54,851 bases of DNA, taken from NCBI GenBank assembly GCA_934561115.1, contig CAKTFS010000010.1:1-54851 (forward strand), read 5' to 3'. The stretch's first letter is position 1. Every line of letters begins with the position of its first letter. The notes beneath the pieces were generated by a model, which searched no databases, was not told the DNA's origin, and saw only the letters and a program-made list of their open reading frames with translations. A program made the position numbers and the translations under genes. Positions 41,313 through 48,800 of this stretch are shown here, piece by piece. Source of the DNA: an uncultured Faecalibacterium sp. GTDB lineage: Bacteria; Bacillota; Clostridia; Oscillospirales; Ruminococcaceae.

Positions 41313-42407
41313 ATGGCTGATTTTAACGAATACAAGGGCGTATGGGTCTTTTGCGAGCAGCGCCAGGGCGCACTGATGTCCACTGACTTCGAGCTGGTGA
41401 GCGAGGCCCGTAAGCTGGCCGACGAGCTGGGCTGCGAAGTCACCGGTCTGCTGCTGGGCGACAACGTGGAGGGCATTGCCAAGGAGCTGGGCGGCTACGG
41501 TGCCGACAAGGTTCTGGTCTGCGAGAGCCCCCTGCTGAAGGATTACACCACCGACGCATACGCTAAGGTCGTGTGCGATATGGTCAACGAGTACAAGCCT
41601 GAGGTGCTGCTGATCGGCGCTACCAACATCGGCCGTGACCTCGGCCCCCGCTGCGCAGCCCGTCTGCACACCGGCCTGACCGCCGACGCTACCCATCTGG
41701 ATATCGACACTGCAAAGTACATCGACTTCCTGAAGGAGAGCTCCACCATCGACCTGTCCAAGCAGAAGTTCGATATGGAAGACCGCAACCTGAAGATGAC
41801 CCGTCCCGCATTCGGCGGCCATCTGATGGCTACCATCATCTGCCCCCGCTTCCGTCCCCAGATGTCCACCGTGCGTCCCGGCGTTATGAAGAAGGCTCCC
41901 TTCGATCAGGCCAAGGCTGATGCCTGCCAGATCGTCAAGCCCGCCTTCAGCCTGACCGCTGAGGACATCAAGACCGAAGTGCTGAGCGTGGAGAAGGCCG
42001 CTGAGAAGCTGGTCGACCTGATCGGCGCAGACGTCATCGTCTCCGTGGGCCGTGGCATCAGCAAGGATGTCAACAAGGGCATCGAGCTGGCCGAGCAGCT
42101 GGCAGCCGCTCTGGGCGGCGGTGTCGTGGGCGCATCCCGTGCCGTCACCGATGCAGGCTGGATGACCGCTGACCATCAGGTCGGTCAGACCGGCAAGACC
42201 GTGCACCCCAAGATCTATGTGGCTCTGGGCATTTCCGGTGCCATCCAGCACACCGCCGGTATGCAGGATTCTGAGTGCATCATCGCTGTCAACAAGAACG
42301 AGGGTGCTCCCATCTTCGGCGTTGCTGACTACGGCATCGTGGGCGACCTGTTCAAGGTCGTGCCCGAGCTGATCAAGCAGATCGAGGCAGCAAAGGCTGC
42401 TCTGTGA
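41313..42407 (+). CDS. etfA: Electron transfer flavoprotein alpha subunit
   Basis: 364 residues. The C-terminal FAD domain carries the EtfA signature: VGASRAVTDAGWM, HQVGQTGKTVHPKIYVALGI, SGAIQHTAGM and IIAVNKNEGAPIF. The N-terminal domain pairs with EtfB. AAAGGAG lies about 11 bp before the ATG. It is the last gene of the butyrate operon; a strong terminator follows after about 45 bp. No rnf or hydrogenase genes that would reoxidise ferredoxin are in the window. Confidence 0.96.
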   Translation: MADFNEYKGVWVFCEQRQGALMSTDFELVSEARKLADELGCEVTGLLLGDNVEGIAKELGGYGADKVLVCESPLLKDYTTDAYAKVVCDMVNEYKPEVLLIGATNIGRDLGPRCAARLHTGLTADATHLDIDTAKYIDFLKESSTIDLSKQKFDMEDRNLKMTRPAFGGHLMATIICPRFRPQMSTVRPGVMKKAPFDQAKADACQIVKPAFSLTAEDIKTEVLSVEKAAEKLVDLIGADVIVSVGRGISKDVNKGIELAEQLAAALGGGVVGASRAVTDAGWMTADHQVGQTGKTVHPKIYVALGISGAIQHTAGMQDSECIIAVNKNEGAPIFGVADYGIVGDLFKVVPELIKQIEAAKAAL

Positions 42408-42450
42408 TCGCCTGTCCCTGAGCATACTTCAATAGCATAGCCTGAATTGT

Positions 42451-42489
42451 GAGAGGCCGTTGCACATTTTTGTGCAGCGGTCTCTTTTT
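42451..42489 (+). terminator. Terminator of the butyrate operon
   Basis: GAGAGGCCGTTGCACA / TGTGCAGCGGTCTC stem, tight loop, then TTTTTG. Confidence 0.92.
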
Positions 42490-42499
42490 GTATTTCTAA

Positions 42500-42522
42500 A
42501 ACCACTCGCCAGGCGAGTGGTT
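42500..42522. repeat. 23-bp near-perfect palindrome
   Basis: AACCACTCGCC-A-GGCGAGTGGTT: 11-bp arms around a single base. It lies 11 bp past the etfA terminator T-run and 160 bp before the carboxypeptidase gene. Operator, protein-binding site or remnant of a mobile element end; not a terminator. Confidence 0.6.
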
Positions 42523-42642
42523 CGATAAAGATTATATCGGTGAGTAATCAAGCGCAAACGAAGAATTTTGGAATAGCAGGAGTTATAAAGATACATAGCC
42601 GCAAATTTGCAGGAAAAAGCGCTTTTGTCTCGTGTTAAGAAA

Positions 42643-42659
42643 TGAAAGCGCTTTATAAT
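42643..42659 (+). promoter_or_regulatory. -10 with cre-like site before the D,D-carboxypeptidase
   Basis: TATAAT (42654-42659) is overlapped by TGAAAGCGCTTTAT (42643-42656), 13 of 14 to the cre consensus. A second AAAAGCGCTTTT palindrome lies at 42615-42626. No clear -35. CcpA-type repression is possible. Confidence 0.5.
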
Positions 42660-42684
42660 TTTGCAAAAAAGGATGCGATTGATC

Positions 42685-43557
42685 ATGAAACGATTCCACC
42701 GCCGCTGTCGGCGGCTTTGTATTCTGGCAGCATTACTTGTGCTGTTGGTGCTGTTTTTGCGGCAGAATGTTCTGTTGGATACAGCCAGCCGACACGCGAT
42801 CTTACTGGATGCCCAAAGCGGGCGGGTGCTGGCGCAGAAACGTGCCGATGAGCGTACAGCACCAGCCTCGCTGACAAAAATGATGACCGTACTGCTTGCC
42901 ATTGAGGCAGAGCCCGACCTGGACAAACAGGTGACACTGCCGGAGGATATTTTCCCGCCCTTACAGACCGAAAAGGCCTCCATGGCGGGCTTTGTACCCG
43001 GGGAGACAGTTACGGTGCGGGACCTGCTCTATGGTGCGATGCTGCCCTCCGGCGCAGAATGTTGTGAGGCGCTTGCACAGCTGGTAAGCGGCAATGAAGA
43101 AAACTTTGCTGCACTGATGAACCAAAAGGCCGCAGAGCTTGGTATGAAGAACACCCATTTTGCAAACGCTACCGGCCTGACCGACACCGAGCACTATTCC
43201 AGCGCGGCAGATATGGCAAAGCTGTTACAGGCAGCGCTGCACAATGCGACCTTTCGCACTATTTTAACAGCGGAGCACTATACCACCACAGCGACTGCGC
43301 AGCACCCGGAAGGCGTTTCCTTGACCAGCACACTGCTGGGCAAGCTGGACGGAACGGAGCTTCCGGCGGGAACGAAGATCGAGGGCGGCAAAACAGGGTA
43401 TACCGCTGCCGCAGGGCTGTGTCTGGCCAGCCTTGCTACCGTGAACGGAAAGGAGTACATCCTTGTTACGCTTGCCGCACCCGGAGACCACGGGACAGAG
43501 CAATATAACATCCTCGACGCGGTGAAGGTATACCGGAAACTGGCAGATAAAAAATAA
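42685..43557 (+). CDS. D-alanyl-D-alanine carboxypeptidase (low-molecular-weight PBP)
   Basis: 290 residues. An N-terminal membrane/signal span (about 10-28) places the enzyme outside the membrane, trimming the terminal D-Ala of peptidoglycan. Active-site motifs: SLTK (Ser nucleophile in PASLTKMM) and KTG in GGKTGYTA. The middle SxN motif reads SGA (LPSGAECCE), a variant also found in clostridial DacF-like proteins. It lacks the usual C-terminal anchor domain, so it is short. ATG 42685 has AAAAAGG about 11 bp upstream. Confidence 0.9.
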   Translation: MKRFHRRCRRLCILAALLVLLVLFLRQNVLLDTASRHAILLDAQSGRVLAQKRADERTAPASLTKMMTVLLAIEAEPDLDKQVTLPEDIFPPLQTEKASMAGFVPGETVTVRDLLYGAMLPSGAECCEALAQLVSGNEENFAALMNQKAAELGMKNTHFANATGLTDTEHYSSAADMAKLLQAALHNATFRTILTAEHYTTTATAQHPEGVSLTSTLLGKLDGTELPAGTKIEGGKTGYTAAAGLCLASLATVNGKEYILVTLAAPGDHGTEQYNILDAVKVYRKLADKK

Positions 43558-43578
43558 CTGCGGTATATAGGGATTGCC

Positions 43579-43607
43579 TTGCAAACCGTATGCTCCGGCG
43601 GTACAAT
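43579..43607 (+). promoter_or_regulatory. Promoter of the cysteine-cluster protein
   Basis: TTGCAA (43579-43584), 17-bp spacer, TACAAT (43602-43607). Confidence 0.75.
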
Positions 43608-43641
43608 AGGAACATTCTATCAAGGAAAAGGATGTTTGACT

Positions 43642-44367
43642 ATGCGAGACGAAGCCATTGACCTGTGCGGACAGGTGGATTTTACCCGTACCGATGCCAT
43701 GCCGCTGCTGGAACGGGATGCACAGTTCCGCTTTGCCTGTGCGGGCTGCGGCAACTGCTGCCGCGGGCGGGAGGATATCGTGCTGTCCGGCTATGATCTG
43801 TGGCGCATTGCCGCCCGGCTGCGCCTGCCGCCGCAGATCGTGGCCCGGGGTTATTGCCGCAGCAGCATTGGCAGGGTGAGCCATTTACCGGTGCTGCGGC
43901 TTGCCCCGGTGAAGGAAAACCGCAACAACTGCCCCTTTCTGACTGAAAATCACTGCGCCATCCATGACGCTGAGCCGCTGGTATGTGCGCTGTATCCGCT
44001 GGCACAGGAGATCAGCCGGGCAGGGGAGGTGCACTATTTTTTGCAGCCCACTGGCTGCGGCGGGCAGGTGATCGAGGCAAGAGTGCAGGATTACCTTGCC
44101 CGCTACGATGTGCCCGCCCGGGAATCCATTGATGTGCGCTGGGCGCAGACCTGCATGGCGCTGGAAGATACCGTGGAGCGGTTAGAAGAGGTACTCAGTC
44201 CGGTACTGGTGCGCCGGATGCAGGCAAAGCTCTGGCAGGCACTGTATTTTGGTTACGATTACATGCAGGACTATCTGCCGCAGCTGGAAGCAAACCTGCA
44301 AACGCTGGACACGGAACTGCGCAAACTGACGGTGTATCAGAAAAAACGAAATAATAGTTCAAAATAA
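43642..44367 (+). CDS. YkgJ-type cysteine cluster protein
   Basis: 241 residues. An N-terminal cluster CAGCGNCCRG (Cys33, 36, 39, 40) is followed by CPFL near 93, HCAIH near 100 and a PLVCALYPL Cys near 113: the zinc or Fe-S chelate pattern of the YkgJ/UPF0153 family. The C-terminal part is helical and acidic. The function of the family is not known. ATG 43642 has AAAAGGA 9 bp upstream; earlier in-frame codons overlap the promoter. It is probably a single gene. Confidence 0.85.
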   Translation: MRDEAIDLCGQVDFTRTDAMPLLERDAQFRFACAGCGNCCRGREDIVLSGYDLWRIAARLRLPPQIVARGYCRSSIGRVSHLPVLRLAPVKENRNNCPFLTENHCAIHDAEPLVCALYPLAQEISRAGEVHYFLQPTGCGGQVIEARVQDYLARYDVPARESIDVRWAQTCMALEDTVERLEEVLSPVLVRRMQAKLWQALYFGYDYMQDYLPQLEANLQTLDTELRKLTVYQKKRNNSSK

Positions 44368-44423
44368 TTGATAGATGTCTTTACTTGAATCGATAATAAA
44401 GGCCGTTTTCAGGGAAAAGTGGA

Positions 44424-44452
44424 TTGTTTTGCCAGTGATTCTGTGATATACT
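44424..44452 (+). promoter_or_regulatory. Promoter of the PF04392-type transporter
   Basis: TTGTTT (44424-44429), 17-bp spacer, TATACT (44447-44452) with upstream TG (extended -10). The leader to 44553 is about 100 nt and can form two hairpins (GTAAAGCG/CGCTTAC; CGGCCC/GGGCCG). Confidence 0.75.
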
Positions 44453-44553
44453 TCACGAGTGTAAAGCGAACCTTGTTTGATCCGCTTACAATATCGGCCC
44501 GGAGTGCGGCGTCCTGTTGGCTGCAAGGGCCGGAGATAGAGGAGATCATCAAT

Positions 44554-45582
44554 ATGCGTAAAATCACTCGTCGTTCCTTCCTGACTGTTGCCGCTGCCTG
44601 CGGCGCAGCAGCTGCTCTTTCTGCCTGCGGTGGTTCTTCCTCCGCATCTTCTGCGGCAGCGTCCTCCACGGCTGCTTCCGCATCGGTCGCTGCCGCTGCC
44701 AACGGCGAAAAGTTCACCGTTGGCATCTGCCAGCTGGTGCAGCACGCTGCACTGGATGCCGCTACGCAGGGCTTTGAGGATGCGCTGACCGCTTCCTTTG
44801 GCGAGAACGTTACCTTCGACTTCCAGAATGCACAGGGCGATTCCGCTACCTGCGCCACCATTGCCAACGGCTTTGTTTCCTCCGGCGTGGCACTGATCAT
44901 GGCAAACGCTACTCCTGCTCTGCAGGCTGCACAGGCCGCTACCAACACCATCCCCATTCTGGGTACCTCCGTTACCGAGTACGGCGTGGCACTGGGTCTG
45001 GACAACTTCTCCGGCACTGTGGGCGGCAACGTCTCCGGCACCTCCGATCTGGCACCGCTGGATCAGCAGGCAGATATGATCGTGGAGTGGATGCCCGAGG
45101 TCAAGAAGGTTGGCCTGCTGTACTGCTCTGCCGAGGCCAACAGCCAGTATCAGGTGGATGAAGTGCAGAAGTATCTGGAAGCCAAGGGCGTAACTGCTAC
45201 CCAGTACGCTTTCTCGGATTCCAACGATCTGTCCTCCGTCTGCCAGAAGGCTGCGGATGAGAACGACGCACTGTATGTGCCCACCGATAACACCGTTGCT
45301 GCCAATACCGGCATCGTGGACGGCATCTGCCGCCCGGCTAAGAAGCCTGTGTTCGCCGGTGAGGAGGGCATCTGCTCCGGCTGCGGCGTGGCTACCCTGT
45401 CCATCAGCTACTACGATCTGGGCTACACCACCGGTGAGATGGCTGTCAAGATCCTGAACGGCGAGAGCGATATCTCCACCATGCCCATCGAGTACACCGA
45501 TGTGACCAAAAAGTACAATAAGGCTGTCTGCGATGACCTTGGCCTGACCGCACCGGAAGGCTATGTTGAGATCGAAGCCTGA
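44554..45582 (+). CDS. ABC transporter substrate-binding lipoprotein (PF04392/TrpX-like)
   Basis: 342 residues. The signal peptide begins MRKITRRSF and ends in a lipobox LSACGG (Cys near 25), then a Ser/Ala-rich linker. The mature domain, with VGICQLVQHAALDAATQGFE near 55-74 and YVPTDNTVAAN near 247, is the ABC_sub_bind (PF04392) type. Some relatives bind tryptophan or tyrosine, others nucleoside-like solutes, so the cargo is open. GAGGAG lies 8-10 bp before the ATG. Permease and ATPase follow, making a full uptake system. Confidence 0.9.
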   Translation: MRKITRRSFLTVAAACGAAAALSACGGSSSASSAAASSTAASASVAAAANGEKFTVGICQLVQHAALDAATQGFEDALTASFGENVTFDFQNAQGDSATCATIANGFVSSGVALIMANATPALQAAQAATNTIPILGTSVTEYGVALGLDNFSGTVGGNVSGTSDLAPLDQQADMIVEWMPEVKKVGLLYCSAEANSQYQVDEVQKYLEAKGVTATQYAFSDSNDLSSVCQKAADENDALYVPTDNTVAANTGIVDGICRPAKKPVFAGEEGICSGCGVATLSISYYDLGYTTGEMAVKILNGESDISTMPIEYTDVTKKYNKAVCDDLGLTAPEGYVEIEA

Positions 45583-45611
45583 TAACAGCAAAACCGGAAC
45601 AATATAAAAAT

Positions 45612-45645
45612 AGCGGAGAAGAGTGGATTCTTGCTCTTCTCCGCT
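45612..45645 (+). terminator. Hairpin between binding protein and permease genes
   Basis: AGCGGAGAAGAG / CTCTTCTCCGCT, a 12-bp perfect stem, then TTCCCG. Likely a partial terminator or stabiliser that keeps the binding protein in excess. Confidence 0.6.
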
Positions 45646-45698
45646 TTCCCGTATCAAAGCGGGAGATAAAAAAGTGTAACGTTTAGGAGGAAATTGTT

Positions 45699-46640
45699 TT
45701 GGAGATCATTGCAAGACTTGCAAACCTGCCGGGCGCTTTACCGGGTGCCTGTGCGCAGGGGCTTATCTGGGGAATCATGGCCATTGGCGTGTACCTGACC
45801 TACCGTATTCTGGATGTAGCCGACCTGACCGTGGACGGAAGCTTCGGCACCGGCGGCGCAGTGTGCGTCATGTGTCTGCTTTCCGGCATGAATGTCTGGG
45901 CAGCATTGGCGGTGGCGGTGCTGGCCGGCCTTGCTACCGGCCTTGTCACCGGTCTGCTGCACACCTTTATGGGCATTCCCGCCATTCTGGCCGGTATCCT
46001 GACCCAGCTGGCGCTGTATTCCATCAACCTGAAGATCATGGGCAAGGCTAACCAGTCCATCAATGTGGACAAATACGGCCTGCTCATCTCCCTGCGCTGG
46101 GTCAAGGAATTTGCCCTGCACAACCCCATCATCATGGTCATCCTTGTCACGGCGGTGGTCATCGGGGTGCTGTACTGGTTCTTCGGTACGGAGCTGGGCT
46201 GCGGCATCCGCGCTACCGGCTCTAACCCTGCCATGTCCCGCGCACAGGGCATCAACACCAACTTCAACATCGTGCTGGGTCTGGCTGTCTCTAATGCGCT
46301 GGTGGCGCTGTCCGGTGCGTTGCTCAGCCAGTATCAGGGCTTTGCAGACGTCGGCATGGGACGCGGTGCCATCGTCATCGGTCTGGCTGCCGTCATCATT
46401 GGCGAGGCCGTGTTCGGCCGCATCTTCCATAACTTTGCCCTCAAGCTGGCCTCTGTTTCCATCGGCGCGATCATTTACTATATCGTCATTCAGCTGGTGC
46501 TGACGCTGGGCTTTGATGCAAATCTGCTCAAGCTGCTGAGCGCCTCTGTGGTGGCGGTGTTCCTTGCTGTGCCGTACTGGAAGGGCAAATACTTCTCGAA
46601 GCCGGTCAAAAAGGCAAAGGAGGACGCAAAAAATGCTTGA
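45699..46640 (+). CDS. ABC transporter permease (PF04392-associated, LivH-like)
   Basis: 313 residues with about eight membrane spans. The segment GCGIRATGSNPAMSRAQGI near 167-185, a cytosolic loop that meets the ATPase, and GEAVFGR near 227 are typical of this branched-chain-type permease group. The start is TTG at 45699, with AGGAGG 8 bp upstream, and no ATG or GTG fits; weak TTG initiation may lower its level against the binding protein. It overlaps the ATPase gene by 8 bp. Confidence 0.9.
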   Translation: MEIIARLANLPGALPGACAQGLIWGIMAIGVYLTYRILDVADLTVDGSFGTGGAVCVMCLLSGMNVWAALAVAVLAGLATGLVTGLLHTFMGIPAILAGILTQLALYSINLKIMGKANQSINVDKYGLLISLRWVKEFALHNPIIMVILVTAVVIGVLYWFFGTELGCGIRATGSNPAMSRAQGINTNFNIVLGLAVSNALVALSGALLSQYQGFADVGMGRGAIVIGLAAVIIGEAVFGRIFHNFALKLASVSIGAIIYYIVIQLVLTLGFDANLLKLLSASVVAVFLAVPYWKGKYFSKPVKKAKEDAKNA

Positions 46641-47430
46641 GATCCAAAATGTTTCCAAAACCTTCAATGCAGGTACGGTGAACCAGAAAACTGCCCTGAA
46701 CGGCCTGAACCTGAAGCTGAACGAAGGCGATTTTGTCACCGTCATCGGCGGCAACGGTGCAGGTAAATCCACCATGCTGAATGCCGTTGCCGGTGTGTGG
46801 CCGGTGGACGAGGGCAAGATTTTGATCGACGGCGTGGACGTCACCCGCCTGGGCGAACATCAGCGCGCCGCCTACATTGGCCGCGTGTTCCAGGATCCCA
46901 TGACCGGCACTGCTGCCACCATGCAGATCGAGGAAAATCTGGCGCTGGCAGCCCGGCGCGGCAAGCGCCGCACCCTGCGCATCGGTATCACCAAGGCAGA
47001 GCGGGAGCAGTACCGCGAGCTGCTCAAGACCCTTGATCTGGGCCTTGAGGATCGCCTGACCGCCCGCGTGGGGCTGCTTTCCGGTGGTCAGCGGCAGGCG
47101 CTGACTTTGCTGATGGCTACCATGAACAAGCCCAAGCTCCTGCTGCTGGACGAGCACACCGCTGCACTGGACCCCAAAACGGCGCTGAAGGTGCTTACCC
47201 TCTCGGCACGCATCGTGGAGGAAAACCACCTGACCACCATGATGATCACCCACAACATGAAGGATGCCATCAAGTACGGCAACCGCCTTATCATGATGCA
47301 CGAGGGTCATATCATCTACGACGTGGCAGGGGAGGAAAAGCAGAAGCTGCACGTCTCCGATCTGCTGGCCAAGTTCCAGATCGCCAGCGGCGGCGAGTTT
47401 GCCAACGACCGCATGATTTTGTCCAACTAA
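46633..47430 (+). CDS. ABC transporter ATP-binding protein of the PF04392-type system
   Basis: 265 residues. Walker A GGNGAGKST (about 39-47), Q-loop near RVFQDP, signature LSGGQRQ, Walker B LLLLDEHTAALD and H-loop MITHN are all intact. The Walker B region has His after Glu (DEHTAALD), as in the group that powers PF04392 importers. AAAGGAGG lies 9 bp before ATG 46633, within the permease gene, so translation is coupled. It closes the three-gene operon; a strong terminator follows. Confidence 0.94.
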   Translation: MLEIQNVSKTFNAGTVNQKTALNGLNLKLNEGDFVTVIGGNGAGKSTMLNAVAGVWPVDEGKILIDGVDVTRLGEHQRAAYIGRVFQDPMTGTAATMQIEENLALAARRGKRRTLRIGITKAEREQYRELLKTLDLGLEDRLTARVGLLSGGQRQALTLLMATMNKPKLLLLDEHTAALDPKTALKVLTLSARIVEENHLTTMMITHNMKDAIKYGNRLIMMHEGHIIYDVAGEEKQKLHVSDLLAKFQIASGGEFANDRMILSN

Positions 47431-47440
47431 ACTGAAACAG

Positions 47441-47480
47441 AAGGGCGTTCCATCCGTTTATGGCTGGAACGCCCTTTTTA
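47441..47480 (+). terminator. Terminator of the PF04392-type operon
   Basis: AAGGGCGTTCCA / TGGAACGCCCTT stem followed by TTT. Confidence 0.88.
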
Positions 47481-47497
47481 AATAGCCCCATTGCCTT

Positions 47498-47536
47498 ACA
47501 AAAAACAGGCTCCCCGCCAATGGCAGGGAGCCTGTT
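47498..47536 (-). terminator. Terminator of the sugar kinase gene
   Basis: Minus-strand transcript: CAGGCTCCCTGCC / GGCGGGGAGCCTG stem followed by TTTTTTG. Confidence 0.88.
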
Positions 47537-47548
47537 GCTGTATCCGGC

Positions 47549-48637
47549 TTACCGCTTGATATCGTAGTTCATGTTCATCAGGTTGCGGATGGTGCTCACA
47601 TCATCGGTGATGTTGGCATCGCCGTGGATGGTGTGCTTGATGGCGCTGCTTGCCACCGCAAAGTTGATCATATCCATGGCCTTGTAGTTGTGCAGCATGG
47701 CGTAGATCAGGCCGCTGGCAAAGGCGTCACCGCCGCCCACGCGGTCCAGAATGTTAAAGGTGTACAGCTTGCTTTCGAAGGTATGACCCTCGTACCACAT
47801 AAAGGCCTTCAGGCTGTTCTCGCTGCCGCTGTGGGCGTAGCGCACATGGCGGGCGATGCACTTCAGGTTGGGGTAGCGCTCGATAAACCGCTGGAAGATC
47901 TCGTCCTGTTGCTCGTAGCTGGGCTGCAGGGGCACGCCGTCTTTCCAGTCGCCCTTGCTGTGGTCGTTTTCGTCCTTCCACAGGTGGTAGGGCTCAATGC
48001 CCATCAGCACGTCCACATAGGGCAGGCACTCGGTGCAGAAGTCCCGTGCTTCCTCCCAGGTCCACAGGGTGGAGCGGAAGTTGCCGTCAAAGCTCACGGT
48101 CAGGCCCTTCTTCTTGGCAACCTTCAGCATATCAAGGATCAGGCTGCGGCAGTTGGGTGCCAGTGCCGGGGTAATGCCGCTGAGGTGCAGCCAGTCGTAG
48201 CCGTCCAGCAGAGCGTCCAGATCCACCTGAGAAAAATCGTACTCGGTAATGGCGCTGTGCTTGCGGTCGTAGATGACCTTGGAAGCACGGATGCCGTAGC
48301 CGGTCTCCAGATAATAAGTACCCAGACGGTTAGAAGGGGTCTCGTCCGGCTCGGTCAGGATCATGGGGGTGCAGTGCACGTCATTGGAGCGCAGCCAGCG
48401 CACAGCGCTCTTGCCCAGACTGTTGTTGGGCACTACGCTGAAGAAGGTGCTGTCCACGCCAAGGTTTGCCAGCGCCAGCGCAATGTTGGCCTCGCTGCCG
48501 CCGTAGCTGGCCTCGAAAGCCGATGCCATGCGGATCTTTTCGTAGTTCGGCGGGGTCAGGCGCAGCATGATCTCACCACAGGTGATGAACTTCTGGCCAT
48601 TGGGCTCGCTGCCAAGGATCGGATTGAAATGTTCCAT
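47549..48637 (-). CDS. PfkB family sugar kinase, 2-dehydro-3-deoxygluconokinase-like
   Basis: 362 residues. Ribokinase fold: YGGSEANIALALANLG near 44-59 (substrate side) and DRVGGGDAFASGLIY near 306-320, the anion-hole signature with catalytic Asp. The GYGIRASKVIYDR segment and the CGEIMLRLTPP opening are typical of KDG kinases, which phosphorylate 2-keto-3-deoxygluconate from uronic-acid breakdown. No KDPG aldolase or uronate gene is next to it, so the exact sugar is not certain. AGGAGG lies 6 bp before ATG 48637. A cre/LacI-type palindrome covers its -35. Confidence 0.85.
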   Translation of the reverse strand: MEHFNPILGSEPNGQKFITCGEIMLRLTPPNYEKIRMASAFEASYGGSEANIALALANLGVDSTFFSVVPNNSLGKSAVRWLRSNDVHCTPMILTEPDETPSNRLGTYYLETGYGIRASKVIYDRKHSAITEYDFSQVDLDALLDGYDWLHLSGITPALAPNCRSLILDMLKVAKKKGLTVSFDGNFRSTLWTWEEARDFCTECLPYVDVLMGIEPYHLWKDENDHSKGDWKDGVPLQPSYEQQDEIFQRFIERYPNLKCIARHVRYAHSGSENSLKAFMWYEGHTFESKLYTFNILDRVGGGDAFASGLIYAMLHNYKAMDMINFAVASSAIKHTIHGDANITDDVSTIRNLMNMNYDIKR

Positions 48638-48694
48638 AAAGCTCCTCCTGATGACATTGCGGAAATCCGCAACTATTAACACATCGTTGTATCC

Positions 48695-48723
48695 ATTATA
48701 GTGCGTTCCCGGACAGAATGCAA
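48695..48723 (-). promoter_or_regulatory. Promoter of the KdgK-like gene
   Basis: Minus strand: TTGCAT (48723-48718), 17-bp spacer, TATAAT (48700-48695). A TTGCGGATTTCCGCAA palindrome lies in the leader near 48659-48674. Confidence 0.85.
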
Positions 48724-48732
48724 GCGTTTGCA
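48719..48732. promoter_or_regulatory. cre/LacI-type operator on the KdgK-like promoter
   Basis: TGCAAGCGTTTGCA is a near-palindrome with central CG, 13 of 14 to the cre consensus (TGWAARCGYTWNCW), and overlaps the -35. CcpA or a local LacI-family regulator could bind. Confidence 0.6.
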
Positions 48733-48800
48733 CGCGCAGACAAGAGAAAATAAACCATAAAATTTGGTAAAGTTGCCGAAAAAGCTGCCCTGCCGCAGAA

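Noticed and set aside
42500..42522. Palindrome as an IS200/IS605 end
   Set aside because: No tnpA/tnpB or partner end is within reach; kept as an unexplained palindrome.
44453..44553. Possible T-box or amino-acid leader before the PF04392-type operon
   Set aside because: The leader is only ~100 nt and lacks the conserved T-box sequence and a specifier loop; I kept only the hairpins.
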